Part shown: in pieces, positions 43,426-51,996 of the stretch
Numbering within the stretch: the stretch's first letter is position 1
Layout: every line of letters begins with the position of its first letter
Assembly: GCA_002307185.1 (NCBI GenBank)
Contig: DBTT01000026.1
Location: forward strand, 1 to 64,000
Direction of reading: 5' to 3'
Origin: Bacteroidales bacterium UBA1309
GTDB taxonomy: Bacteria > Bacteroidota > Bacteroidia > Bacteroidales > Dysgonomonadaceae
Length of the DNA stretch: 64,000 nt
Made by a program: the position numbers and the translations under genes
The notes under the pieces: model-generated
The model's input: only the letters and a program-made list of their open reading frames with translations
Database searches by the model: none
Told to the model about the DNA's origin: nothing

Positions 43426-44877
43426 ATGAAAAGGACACCCTCAAAGCTGCTTCCCAACACCCGCAATTCCATCACAGTCTCGTTGATTGTGGCCATTGCT
43501 TTCTTTATGCAAAACTTAGACACAACATCCGTAAATACGGCTATTCCCACCATGGCGAGGTCTTTTGGGGTGGATGTAGTGAGTTTGAGTACCGGGGTTA
43601 CGTCCTATTTGATAGCATTGGCGATTTTTATTCCCATCAGCGGTTGGATTGCCGATCGGTATGGTACCCGAAAAGTATTTTGTTCGGCAGTCGTGTTGTT
43701 TGTGATTGCATCCGTATTGTGTGGGATTTCGCAAACATTGCTTCAATTTGTCGCTTGCCGTGTGTTGCAAGGTGCTGCTGGTGCGATGATGACACCTGTA
43801 GGGCGTTTGGCTGTGCTAAAAGTGACACCGAAGGAGAATCTCGTCACAGCTATTGCCTATATCACTTGGCCTGGATTGGTGGCGCCCATTATTGGGCCTT
43901 TGGTGGGTGGATATTTGGCAACTTATTGGACATGGCACTGGATTTTCTATCTCAATATCCCCTTAGGCATTATCTGCGTTGCCCTTGGATGGCATTATAT
44001 TCCCGCCGAACAAGAAGCCGACAGTGGAAAACCAAGCTTTGATTTTTTTGAATTTGTGTTGAATGCCACAGCCTTAGCCAGTTGCATGTATGGCTTGGAT
44101 GCGATGAGCCACAAGGAAAATCCTTTTTGGTTGTCTTTGTGCTTTGTTTTTGGGGGTATCTTGCTCTTGATTTTCAATAAATATTATTCCCGGCGACTGG
44201 AACGTCCGCTGATCGATTACTCGGTGTTGAGTGTTCCGACTTACCGGATAACGGTTTTTACCGGCTCCATTTCGCGCATGGTGATTAATGTTGCCCCCTT
44301 TCTTGTGCCGCTGATGTTTCAGGCAGGTTTCGGATTAAATCCTTTTGAATCGGGCATGTTGTTTTTGGCAACGATGGCCGGCAACTTATTTATGAAGCCG
44401 ATCACTATTTGGGTTATGCGGGAATTCAATTTCAAATCGGTGCTGATCGTGAATGGTTTTCTGGTGGCAGTCTTCACCTTGTTCACTGCATTTTTATTGC
44501 CCGCGACACCTGTTCTGATAGTGGTGGCGGTGATGTTCCTTTCGGGAATGTTCCGCTCCATGCAGTTTAGCGCCATCACCACATTGGCTTTTGCAGATGT
44601 ACCGCAAGCCCGGATGACCCCGGCGAATACGTTTTACAGCACCGTGCAGCAAATGTCTGCGGGATTGGGGATAGCGATGGGTGCTATATTCCTTCGGTTT
44701 TCATCTTTGGTGAATCAGAGTGGCGAAGGTTATACTGTGGCAGATTTCCGCTTGTCTTTCATCTTAGTGGCGGTGGTAGGATTCCTTTCCCTGTTTGGTT
44801 ATTTGAAACTGAAACCAACGGATGGAGATGTGGTGAGGGTGAAAAAACGGAATCGAAATTCTTCGCTGCAAAGCTGA
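43426..44877 (+). CDS. DHA2-type MFS multidrug transporter (EmrB/QacA-like)
   Basis: This 483-residue carrier has about 14 membrane segments, the number of the DHA2 family. The start region AFFMQNLDTTSVNTAIPTMA resembles the EmrB motif with an acidic residue in helix 1. GWIADRYGTRKVF is the usual loop 2-3 motif and RVLQGAAGAMMTPVGRLAVL the helix 4-5 motif. It should pump drugs or other compounds out with protons. No adaptor (EmrA) is beside it. I chose the ATG at 43426; a GTG at 43417 overlaps the promoter. It converges on the response regulator gene. Confidence 0.92.
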   Translation: MKRTPSKLLPNTRNSITVSLIVAIAFFMQNLDTTSVNTAIPTMARSFGVDVVSLSTGVTSYLIALAIFIPISGWIADRYGTRKVFCSAVVLFVIASVLCGISQTLLQFVACRVLQGAAGAMMTPVGRLAVLKVTPKENLVTAIAYITWPGLVAPIIGPLVGGYLATYWTWHWIFYLNIPLGIICVALGWHYIPAEQEADSGKPSFDFFEFVLNATALASCMYGLDAMSHKENPFWLSLCFVFGGILLLIFNKYYSRRLERPLIDYSVLSVPTYRITVFTGSISRMVINVAPFLVPLMFQAGFGLNPFESGMLFLATMAGNLFMKPITIWVMREFNFKSVLIVNGFLVAVFTLFTAFLLPATPVLIVVAVMFLSGMFRSMQFSAITTLAFADVPQARMTPANTFYSTVQQMSAGLGIAMGAIFLRFSSLVNQSGEGYTVADFRLSFILVAVVGFLSLFGYLKLKPTDGDVVRVKKRNRNSSLQS

Positions 44878-44927
44878 GGACTCGGCTTGACGATTTATTC
44901 ATTCATCTTAATTGCATTCAGGCAGTC

Positions 44928-45614
44928 TTAGTCTGCTTTCACTTTCAGCATATACCCTTTCTTCATCAGCGAATCGATCTTCACCGTGGAATCGTTTTTC
45001 AAAGCTTTCCGCAAGTAGGTTATCTGTACGTTCAGCGCCAGTGAATTGGCATAAGACGCATTTCCCCAGACGGAGGTGAGCAAAGCCTCGCGATCGACCA
45101 ATTTCCCCTCGTTTTTGATTAAAATCCGTAACAACTCGGCTTGCCGCGAAGTGATGACCACCTTGCTGTTCCCGTTTCGTATTTCGTTGGTACTGAAATT
45201 GAAGACGGATTGTCCGAAGGGGTAGAGTTCGTCTTCCGAACAAAGGTTATTGGCCTCGAACCGCTCTTGGATGCGGGCAATCAGTTCTTCCGGGAAAAAG
45301 GGTTTGGCCAAATAATCGTTTGCCTTCAACTGAAAACCTTGCAAGCGGTCCGACTTGTCGCTTCGGTCGGACAAAAAGAAGATCAACACTTGCTTGTCGA
45401 TCAGGCGAATCCGTTCTGCCACTTCAAACCCGTTCAATTCCGGCATGTTGATGTCCAGTAGCACCAAGTTTGGTTTGACAACCGAAAATTGCTCCATGGC
45501 TAGTTGCCCATTGCCCACATATGTGACTTCGTAGCCCTCTTTTTCTAAAAACCGTTTCAGCAAAACGGAATACTTGAGGTCGTCGTCAGCAAAAAGGATG
45601 CGTAGTGGTTTCAT
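44928..45614 (-). CDS. OmpR-family response regulator
   Basis: This 228-residue DNA-binding regulator has a receiver domain with phospho-acceptor Asp54 in NLVLLDINMPELNGFEV, acidic residues DDD at the N-terminus, and the conserved Lys in YLAKPF. The C-terminal winged helix (about 130-228) has LTSVWGNASYANSLALNVQI. It resembles RprY of Bacteroides. It follows the sensor kinase gene by eight bases. Its targets probably include the divergent GLPGLI gene, whose promoter carries tandem repeats. Confidence 0.93.
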   Translation of the reverse strand: MKPLRILFADDDLKYSVLLKRFLEKEGYEVTYVGNGQLAMEQFSVVKPNLVLLDINMPELNGFEVAERIRLIDKQVLIFFLSDRSDKSDRLQGFQLKANDYLAKPFFPEELIARIQERFEANNLCSEDELYPFGQSVFNFSTNEIRNGNSKVVITSRQAELLRILIKNEGKLVDREALLTSVWGNASYANSLALNVQITYLRKALKNDSTVKIDSLMKKGYMLKVKAD

Positions 45615-45622
45615 GGCTCGAT

Positions 45623-47143
45623 CTATTGAGGGATATTAATTTCAATTTGTGTCCCTTTGCCGGGTTGGCTGGCCAGCGACACCTTGCCGCGATGGGCTTC
45701 CGCCAAGAGTTTCACATAGCTCAATCCGAGGCCAATACCAGGAATGGAGCGATCGGGCAGGTTGCCGGCCCGGTAGAATTTTTCAAACACTTTTCCCTGT
45801 TCCGAAAGGGGAATGCCGATACCATTGTCCGAAACTTTTATGGTCAGCACATGGTCGGAAAGGGTAATGCCAAGATCGATGTGTACTTCTTGGTCAGAAT
45901 ATTTTACCGAATTTTCGATCAGGTTGCTGATTATATTCGAAATATGTACCGGGTCGGCAGTCACCAAGCTGTTTTCGGAAAGGTGGGTGGCGATGGTCAC
46001 TTTCTTCCCTGCCGGATGTTGGTGCAGGCGGATCAGTTTTTCCACTAATTTTTTGATGTCGAAAGTAGCTATGGAAAGCTGGGTGTGTTGGTCCTCGGCG
46101 CGGGTCATGTCGCGCAACTTAGACAAATAGGCCGACAGTTCGTCCAATTCGAATATAGAATCGCGCACTACCTCGTCCATCGCCTTTTCGTTTGTACGCA
46201 GGCTTTTGTCGTTCATGAATGCCACGCACATTTTCAAAGCCTGAACGGGACGTTTCAGCTCGTGTATCATTGTGTTTACAAAACTTTTCCGCAATTCATC
46301 GATGCGACGTTGCTTCAAAATTGTTTTTATCTGGAACAGGAGGCAAAGTGCCAGCAGAACAACAAGGCAGATGCTTCCGAGCAATTGCCAACCCATCCTC
46401 AAAAGAACCTCATGCGGCACTACGTGAAGTTGAATCGACACCCACTGATGTTTCAGCGGATTGTAGGGATAGCGGATAGTCAACAGGGTATTCCACGCGG
46501 GACCCGACGTTGTTTTGATTGGGTCCCAACTGAAGGTTGTGTCGTTGGCAACCTCCAGCTGTGTCCTAACATTCACATTCGGCAGACGGTCGGCAAGCAG
46601 AGAATCCAATTGGGGCAAGGAAAAGGGGATCGCTTCATTTATCCGGTAGAGGGAGATGAGCGAAGCTGGATTCATAGCTGAAGCAGTATTGGAGTAAATA
46701 TTGAATGAATCTTTGTAGGCAATATTCTTTTGATGGGTTAGGTCAGTGAGTCTTCCTTTTAGCTGGTTGGTTTCATCATTCCTGGTGGATTTTTCAGCAT
46801 TCCTTCCAGCCTTTTTTGAGTTATCTTTTTTTCCTTTTTGGGCGGTGGTGACTCCCATCAATAGATTATTCTCGTATTTGCCGTTGCGCGTGTCAAGTAG
46901 CATTTTGATTTTGTAAACGTTCACTTTCTGAGTGTCCGCCTTGCTTTTTGCTTGTAAGCTGCGGAGGGAATCATTCCCGGCAATGGCCTTCATCGCCAGT
47001 GAGTACGCCTCTTCTGCTTTTTCATGATTTGCATACTCGTATTGATTCCATAGCCAATAACCCTGCCCGGCGGTTATTAGTAGAATTGCGAGAATGGATA
47101 AGAGCCAAACAATCTTGATGCGTTGTTCCATGTTTTTTTTCAT
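45623..47143 (-). CDS. sensor histidine kinase (RprX-like)
   Basis: This 506-residue membrane kinase has two membrane helices, near residues 12-32 and 253-275, enclosing a large periplasmic sensor region. That region has an unusual basic stretch (GKKDNSKKAGRNAEKSTRN). The cytoplasmic part has the H-box MIHELKRPVQALK (His294), N-box ISNLIENSVKYS, and G-boxes DNGIGIP and GIGLGLSYV. No HAMP domain is obvious. The ATG at 47143 lies just after a -7 box at 47161-47168; the longer frame would begin upstream of the promoter. The response regulator gene follows by eight bases. The signal is unknown. Confidence 0.92.
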   Translation of the reverse strand: MKKNMEQRIKIVWLLSILAILLITAGQGYWLWNQYEYANHEKAEEAYSLAMKAIAGNDSLRSLQAKSKADTQKVNVYKIKMLLDTRNGKYENNLLMGVTTAQKGKKDNSKKAGRNAEKSTRNDETNQLKGRLTDLTHQKNIAYKDSFNIYSNTASAMNPASLISLYRINEAIPFSLPQLDSLLADRLPNVNVRTQLEVANDTTFSWDPIKTTSGPAWNTLLTIRYPYNPLKHQWVSIQLHVVPHEVLLRMGWQLLGSICLVVLLALCLLFQIKTILKQRRIDELRKSFVNTMIHELKRPVQALKMCVAFMNDKSLRTNEKAMDEVVRDSIFELDELSAYLSKLRDMTRAEDQHTQLSIATFDIKKLVEKLIRLHQHPAGKKVTIATHLSENSLVTADPVHISNIISNLIENSVKYSDQEVHIDLGITLSDHVLTIKVSDNGIGIPLSEQGKVFEKFYRAGNLPDRSIPGIGLGLSYVKLLAEAHRGKVSLASQPGKGTQIEINIPQ

Positions 47144-47160
47144 CCTATTATTTACTATCA

Positions 47161-47168
47161 CAAAGGTA
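47161..47168 (-). promoter_or_regulatory. -7 promoter box for the two-component genes
   Basis: Plus CAAAGGTA is TACCTTTG on the minus strand, a perfect box, 18 bases before the ATG at 47143. CAAA at 47186-47189 (TTTG on the minus strand) is 17 bases upstream, slightly short of the ideal spacing. Confidence 0.55.
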
Positions 47169-47216
47169 ATCAATCGCAACTTCTTCAAATCGTGAGTTTA
47201 AAGTTATTCTTTGCCA

Positions 47217-47273
47217 AGTAATATTTCAGTAATATCTTTTTCCTTCAAAAACTAATTTGGCGAGATAGCTTTG
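47217..47273 (+). promoter_or_regulatory. promoter with tandem 11-bp repeats before the GLPGLI gene
   Basis: AGTAATATTTC (47217-47227) and AGTAATATCTT (47228-47238) are directly adjacent 11-base repeats with 9 of 11 identical. A perfect -7 box TAGCTTTG follows at 47266-47273, and there is no -33 TTTG at the usual place. Repeats one helical turn apart just upstream of a -33-less promoter are what an OmpR-type activator would need. Binding by the adjacent response regulator is inferred. Confidence 0.5.
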
Positions 47274-47311
47274 CAGCAAAATAATACAGAAAACCTAAAA
47301 AACATGAAACA

Positions 47312-48187
47312 ATGAAAACAAAATTCTTAGAAATGGCGGTGTGCCTGTTGGTCGTCTTCACCTGGCCTGCCAATGCGCAGCTAATGGTTGTTGAAGGTGG
47401 TAAAATTCCAGTTGATACCGTGGGGCAAGTGCAATTGACACTTCAGTACGAGGCAAAATTTGTCACAGACACTCTCAAGAAAGAGGATGTCACGAATGAA
47501 ACAATGCTGCTTGAGATAGGAAAAGGGATCTCCAAATTCTACAGCTATACCAAATACTTCTGCGATTCGATTCTACGGGCAGATGTTGCAAAAGGTGCTC
47601 CTCAGGAAACTTTTCAGGAGCATTACAAGCAATATGGCAAAAGCAAATGGAGCGAAACCTCTTTCAAAGGATATCCGGTAGGGAAAGTGACCACGTTGGA
47701 CGAAGTGGCGGGTATCAACCGCTTGCGTTGCGAAGAAACGGAGGAACGTCCGGTTTGGAAACTTGAAGAAGACACGGCGAACATCCTATCCTACACTTGC
47801 CGAAAAGCCGTTTGTGAATTCAAAGGGCGGAAATGGACTGCTTGGTTTGCTCCCGAAATTCCCATCAGCGAAGGCCCTTGGAAATTGTGCGGACTCCCTG
47901 GATTGATTCTCAAGGCCGAAGACGAGCAGAAGCATTATTCCTTTGTTTGTGTCGGATTGAAGCAAAACCGCACCAATAAGGCGATCCTTTTTCAAGGAAA
48001 AAAATATGAACCCGTTGACCGCAAAGCATACAATAAGCTTCACGAACGTTATTTTGCCGACCCCATAGGGTTTATTACAAGCAATAATCCAAATGTCAAA
48101 GTTATAGTGAAGGATTCACACGGAAATCCCACGAAAGGACCACGGAATGTTCCGTACAATCCAATTGAATGGGAAGACAAAAAATAG
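47312..48187 (+). CDS. GLPGLI family secreted protein
   Basis: The 291-residue protein has a signal peptide ending near ANAQ and the name-giving motif GLPGLILKAED (about residues 199-209). Other family features are YTCRKAVCEFKGRKWTAWFA and EIPISEGPWKLCG. It contains several cysteines. The family is of unknown function and abundant in Bacteroidetes, often beside a TonB-receptor-like barrel, as here. A tandem repeat promoter precedes it, and the divergent two-component system probably regulates it. The barrel gene begins 165 bases downstream. Confidence 0.92.
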   Translation: MKTKFLEMAVCLLVVFTWPANAQLMVVEGGKIPVDTVGQVQLTLQYEAKFVTDTLKKEDVTNETMLLEIGKGISKFYSYTKYFCDSILRADVAKGAPQETFQEHYKQYGKSKWSETSFKGYPVGKVTTLDEVAGINRLRCEETEERPVWKLEEDTANILSYTCRKAVCEFKGRKWTAWFAPEIPISEGPWKLCGLPGLILKAEDEQKHYSFVCVGLKQNRTNKAILFQGKKYEPVDRKAYNKLHERYFADPIGFITSNNPNVKVIVKDSHGNPTKGPRNVPYNPIEWEDKK

Positions 48188-48352
48188 CTTGCGGGCGATT
48201 TACATCTGTCGATATAGAAAAACTCCCCATTGTTTTATTGGAAATAGGCCTACGACGATCTCCTGCACGTTTTTTTGAAACGTTTGTAGGGAACCGGAAC
48301 CAGTATTTTCTCCAAACTTTCGTTGAAAGAATTTACATTCAACCACTAACAT

Positions 48353-50923
48353 ATGGATATGAAAAAAATATCTCTCTCGATAATCTTCTCTCTTGCGATC
48401 ATTTTTCCAATGTTTGGGCAAACGGTCAGCGGAAGGGTTGTCGATGGCGAGACCAAGCAACCCATCGAAGGGGTAATGATTTGCCTGGTGCGGGGGCAAA
48501 GCACGGTAGGCTATACCCTGACAAATGGGCAAGGGCATTACAGCTTGTCGTGGAAACATGCCGGAAAGCTGCAACTGACCGCTTCCCTTCTTGGCTACCG
48601 CAAGGAAATCCGAGATGTGAGCAGCGCATCCTCCGTAAATATTTCGATGACGAAAGAACCTTATTCGTTGAAAGAGGTAAGCATTCGCCCATCACGCGTT
48701 TATAAACAGAAAGACACCATCCGCTACGACTTGTCGCAATATGCTTCTTCGAAAGACACTTACATCAAGGATGTTCTGAAAAAACTACCGGGAGTGGACG
48801 TGGACGAAAATGGGCAGGTGAAATACCAAGGGAAAGCCATCGACCATTATTTGGTGGAAGGAATGGATTTAACGGGAGGTCGCTACAACCAGATCAACAA
48901 CAACCTGACTGCCAAATCGGTGAAAACAGCCGAAATTATGGAAAACTACCAGCCTGTGAAAGCTTTGGACGGAAAAATTGCTTCTGATCAAGTGGCGCTC
49001 AACCTGAAATTAGATCCCGAAGCCCGTGACCAATGGATTGTGAACGGAACTTTAGGTGGAGGTATCAGCCATGGCAACGAGGACAGTTTGCTGGGTGACG
49101 GCGAAAGCGAGAACTCGCAAAAAGGCTTGTGGGAAGCGAGCTTGAGTGGATTTCAGTTAGGGAAAAAGCAACAAACTATCTATGGCTACAAGACCAACAA
49201 CCACGGTTTGGATTTGACTTCTGAACAACAAATGATGACAAACGCAAACGGCCAGACAACAGCCCCCGACTTGAAAGGATTCCTCAGCCAGACTTCCATC
49301 AGCGCACCCATCGACAAGCAGAGAATCTTGTTCAACCAAGTGCACACGGCCAATGCGAACCGCATGTATCGCTGGAACGACAACCAAAGCCTTCGCTTGC
49401 AAGCCGGTTACACGCACGACCAGATCCGGCAGCAACGGCAAAACACACAGTCTTATTTTCGAGAAGAGGGTGCGGTGGAGGTTTCCGAAAGCTACAATTA
49501 CCGGTTGAGAAAAGATGCCGCCAACCTAGAGCTGACTTACGAGGACAACAGCTCCAGCTATTACCTCACCAACCGATTTACGGCAGATGGGGAAATCAAC
49601 AAAGGCACTTCTCCCGAACTAAAGCAGGTCATCGGGACTTCCGAAGCCAAGCTTGCCAACTATTTCAATCTCCTTCGCAACAACGACAAAGCAAGCCGCA
49701 CATTGACTTCGATAGTCCGCTACGCCTACCAGCCCGCTTACCTGAGTTTGGAGGGCGAACGGCAGAACGTTTATCAACAAAATCTCTTTACCGACAACAG
49801 CGCATCCTATTTGAAAAAACACAATGGTTTCACTCAAAAATACAAGGCAGGCATTCAGGGAGAATGGGCCATGGCAAAAGTCTATTCCTCCGGAGCATTC
49901 GATGCCTCCAACCTGCGGGTTTATTTTGCCCCTTATTTCCAGTTTGAACGGGACAACCTGCTTGCCAGCCTGAGTGTGCCGGCCAATTTCGACCATTATT
50001 TCACCCTGCATCGCTCTTTGGTGTTTCTCGATCCGCTTTATTCCATTCGCTACCAATTTGATTATCGCTGGAAAGTGGCAGCCAGTGCAAGCTGGAAACA
50101 TTCATCCGGAGAATTAACCGATTTGTATCCGTCGCCACATCAAACCGATTACCGGACTTGGACAACCAATAACCGACTTTTCCCTCGCAACAACAGACAA
50201 AACTATAGCTTGTATGCGGAGTATAAAAACACCTTGCAAGAGTTTTTTGCCACCGCCTCCGTGTCCTACAGCCGTGTCAAAGCCAATACCCTTTTCGAAC
50301 AAAGTGTATCTGAAAATGTCATCGTCTATTCGTTGAAAGAATATGCCAATTGCACCAATACCAAATCCATCAACCTGAATTTGTCAAAAGGAGTTTTCGA
50401 TTGGCACCTGAAAGCTTCACTCGAAATACAGGCCAGCCTAAACCAGGGAATACAGCTAACAAAAAGTGCGTCCAACGGTGAAAGTACTGCCCAAAATTAC
50501 CGTTACGACAACCTCTTGGCCCAGCCCAAGCTGATTTGGTCGCCGCAAAACTTGTTTGAAGCGGAATACAATGCCTCCATCAGTTATGGAAGAAGCAAGA
50601 TTGGGAGCGGCATCCACCTGACACCTTTGCTGAACGTCACACACCGTCTCAATCTCTCTTTCGGCATTACCCAAAATGTGGATTTGCGTATTTCGGGAGA
50701 ATATTACCGGAACCAACTTGCTGAGAATGCCACAACCAATAACTTCTTCGCAGACGCTTCGCTGGTATTCAAGAAAGGAAAATGGAGGGCCGAAGCCAGT
50801 CTCACGAACCTTTTCGACAAGAAGGAATATGCCTACACCTCTTACTCTGCCAATCAAAGCTACACTTCGCACCTCGGTATCCGTCCGCGGGAAGCCATGG
50901 CAAAGTTGAGCTATCAATTTTGA
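48353..50923 (+). CDS. outer-membrane beta-barrel protein, TonB-receptor-like with carboxypeptidase-like N-terminal domain
   Basis: This is an 856-residue outer-membrane protein. After a signal peptide (ending near MFGQ), residues 23-105 form a carboxypeptidase regulatory-like domain (SGRVVDGETKQPIEGVMICL). A plug-like region follows (VLKKLPGVDVDENGQVKYQG, with VEGMDL). The C-terminal two thirds form a beta-barrel that ends in LSYQF, a typical barrel signal. A classic TonB box is not obvious. It is likely a partner of the upstream GLPGLI protein. A start at Met3 (48359) is equally possible. The 165-base gap between the genes holds no clear coding sequence. Confidence 0.88.
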   Translation: MDMKKISLSIIFSLAIIFPMFGQTVSGRVVDGETKQPIEGVMICLVRGQSTVGYTLTNGQGHYSLSWKHAGKLQLTASLLGYRKEIRDVSSASSVNISMTKEPYSLKEVSIRPSRVYKQKDTIRYDLSQYASSKDTYIKDVLKKLPGVDVDENGQVKYQGKAIDHYLVEGMDLTGGRYNQINNNLTAKSVKTAEIMENYQPVKALDGKIASDQVALNLKLDPEARDQWIVNGTLGGGISHGNEDSLLGDGESENSQKGLWEASLSGFQLGKKQQTIYGYKTNNHGLDLTSEQQMMTNANGQTTAPDLKGFLSQTSISAPIDKQRILFNQVHTANANRMYRWNDNQSLRLQAGYTHDQIRQQRQNTQSYFREEGAVEVSESYNYRLRKDAANLELTYEDNSSSYYLTNRFTADGEINKGTSPELKQVIGTSEAKLANYFNLLRNNDKASRTLTSIVRYAYQPAYLSLEGERQNVYQQNLFTDNSASYLKKHNGFTQKYKAGIQGEWAMAKVYSSGAFDASNLRVYFAPYFQFERDNLLASLSVPANFDHYFTLHRSLVFLDPLYSIRYQFDYRWKVAASASWKHSSGELTDLYPSPHQTDYRTWTTNNRLFPRNNRQNYSLYAEYKNTLQEFFATASVSYSRVKANTLFEQSVSENVIVYSLKEYANCTNTKSINLNLSKGVFDWHLKASLEIQASLNQGIQLTKSASNGESTAQNYRYDNLLAQPKLIWSPQNLFEAEYNASISYGRSKIGSGIHLTPLLNVTHRLNLSFGITQNVDLRISGEYYRNQLAENATTNNFFADASLVFKKGKWRAEASLTNLFDKKEYAYTSYSANQSYTSHLGIRPREAMAKLSYQF

Positions 50924-51125
50924 AAAAGCAGGAGTTGGTAGCTCTTAAAATACAGTTTGGTTATACCTCAAATTCAGGTTGTTTGAGTGACCCGAAGCTC
51001 AACTCCCAATCCTCAACCGTGGATTAATATAAGGGAGACATCTAAAATATAAAATCAATAGAATTCATCAATGAACTTTCTTAATTGCCCATTGTTATAT
51101 ACAATAAATTATAAAAACAATCAAA

Positions 51126-51929
51126 ATGATAAAGAAATTTACGATAATTATGGTTTTGGCCTTCAGCTTCGGAGGTGTTTGCGCTCAATCCGAACCAGCG
51201 TATAAAAAAGGCACTTTCTATGCATTCTGGGGATGGAACAAAGATGCTTACACAAACTCCACGATTCATTTCAAAGGCGACGATTATGATTTTACGCTCT
51301 ACAAGGTGAAGGCTTCCGACAAGCAGAACAAATGGAGCTATCACGATTATTTACAGCTTGACCGGATCACTATCCCTCAAACGAATTTACGGGTGGGTTA
51401 TTTTATAAAGGATAATCTAGCCATCACTTTGGGAGTGGATCACATGAAATATGTGATGGATCAAGACCAGACCGTGGATATTTCGGGAACTGTCCGTCCG
51501 GCGTTTGAGTCGATGGTAAATGCCGACAAGACAATTAAGTTGACTGATGAATTTCTGAAATTTGAACACACCGACGGGCTAAATTATATCAATTCCGAAG
51601 TGGAATACTACAAGCCTTTGTATCACAAGGGCATCTTGAATATCAATGGATTTGTCGGTGGTGGCGCTGGTATCTTGTTGCCGCGAACTAATGCCACGCT
51701 GATGGGAGAGGAAAGGCACGATGCGTTTCACCTTTCGGGATTTGGGTTGAGTGCAAAAGTCGGTATGAATGTCGATTTGTGGAATCTGTTCTTTTTGCGT
51801 GCGGAAGGAAAAGAGGGCTACATCAACATGCCCGATATCCGCACCACCTATTCATCGAGCGACAAGGCCAAACAAGCTTTCTTTTTCGGAGAGTTTGTAT
51901 ATGCCTTCGGTTTTCATTGGCACATTTGA
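51126..51929 (+). CDS. small outer-membrane beta-barrel protein, unrecognised
   Basis: This 267-residue protein has a signal peptide (IIMVLAFSFGGVCAQ) and then alternating aromatic and polar stretches: GTFYAFWGWNKDAYTNS, NLRVGYFIKDNLAITLGVDH, NINGFVGGGAGILLPR. It ends VYAFGFHWHI. The pattern predicts an 8-10 strand outer-membrane barrel. I do not recognise a named family. It follows the TonB-receptor-like gene on the same strand after 202 bases that contain no gene. It may belong to the same response, but the gap leaves this open. Confidence 0.75.
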   Translation: MIKKFTIIMVLAFSFGGVCAQSEPAYKKGTFYAFWGWNKDAYTNSTIHFKGDDYDFTLYKVKASDKQNKWSYHDYLQLDRITIPQTNLRVGYFIKDNLAITLGVDHMKYVMDQDQTVDISGTVRPAFESMVNADKTIKLTDEFLKFEHTDGLNYINSEVEYYKPLYHKGILNINGFVGGGAGILLPRTNATLMGEERHDAFHLSGFGLSAKVGMNVDLWNLFFLRAEGKEGYINMPDIRTTYSSSDKAKQAFFFGEFVYAFGFHWHI

Positions 51930-51996
51930 TCGGTTTTCCGAGAGCGCTGATTTGCGAATCTGCAAATTTGTAAATCAGCATTCTTTTGATCTGCTA

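Noticed and set aside
46085..46681. Plus-strand 198-codon frame antisense to the sensor kinase
   Set aside because: The kinase motifs on the minus strand are complete, so this is a shadow.
48169..48705. Plus-strand 178-codon frame overlapping the GLPGLI end and barrel start
   Set aside because: It overlaps two well-supported genes in another frame, and its sequence changes character at the gene borders, so it is a shadow frame.
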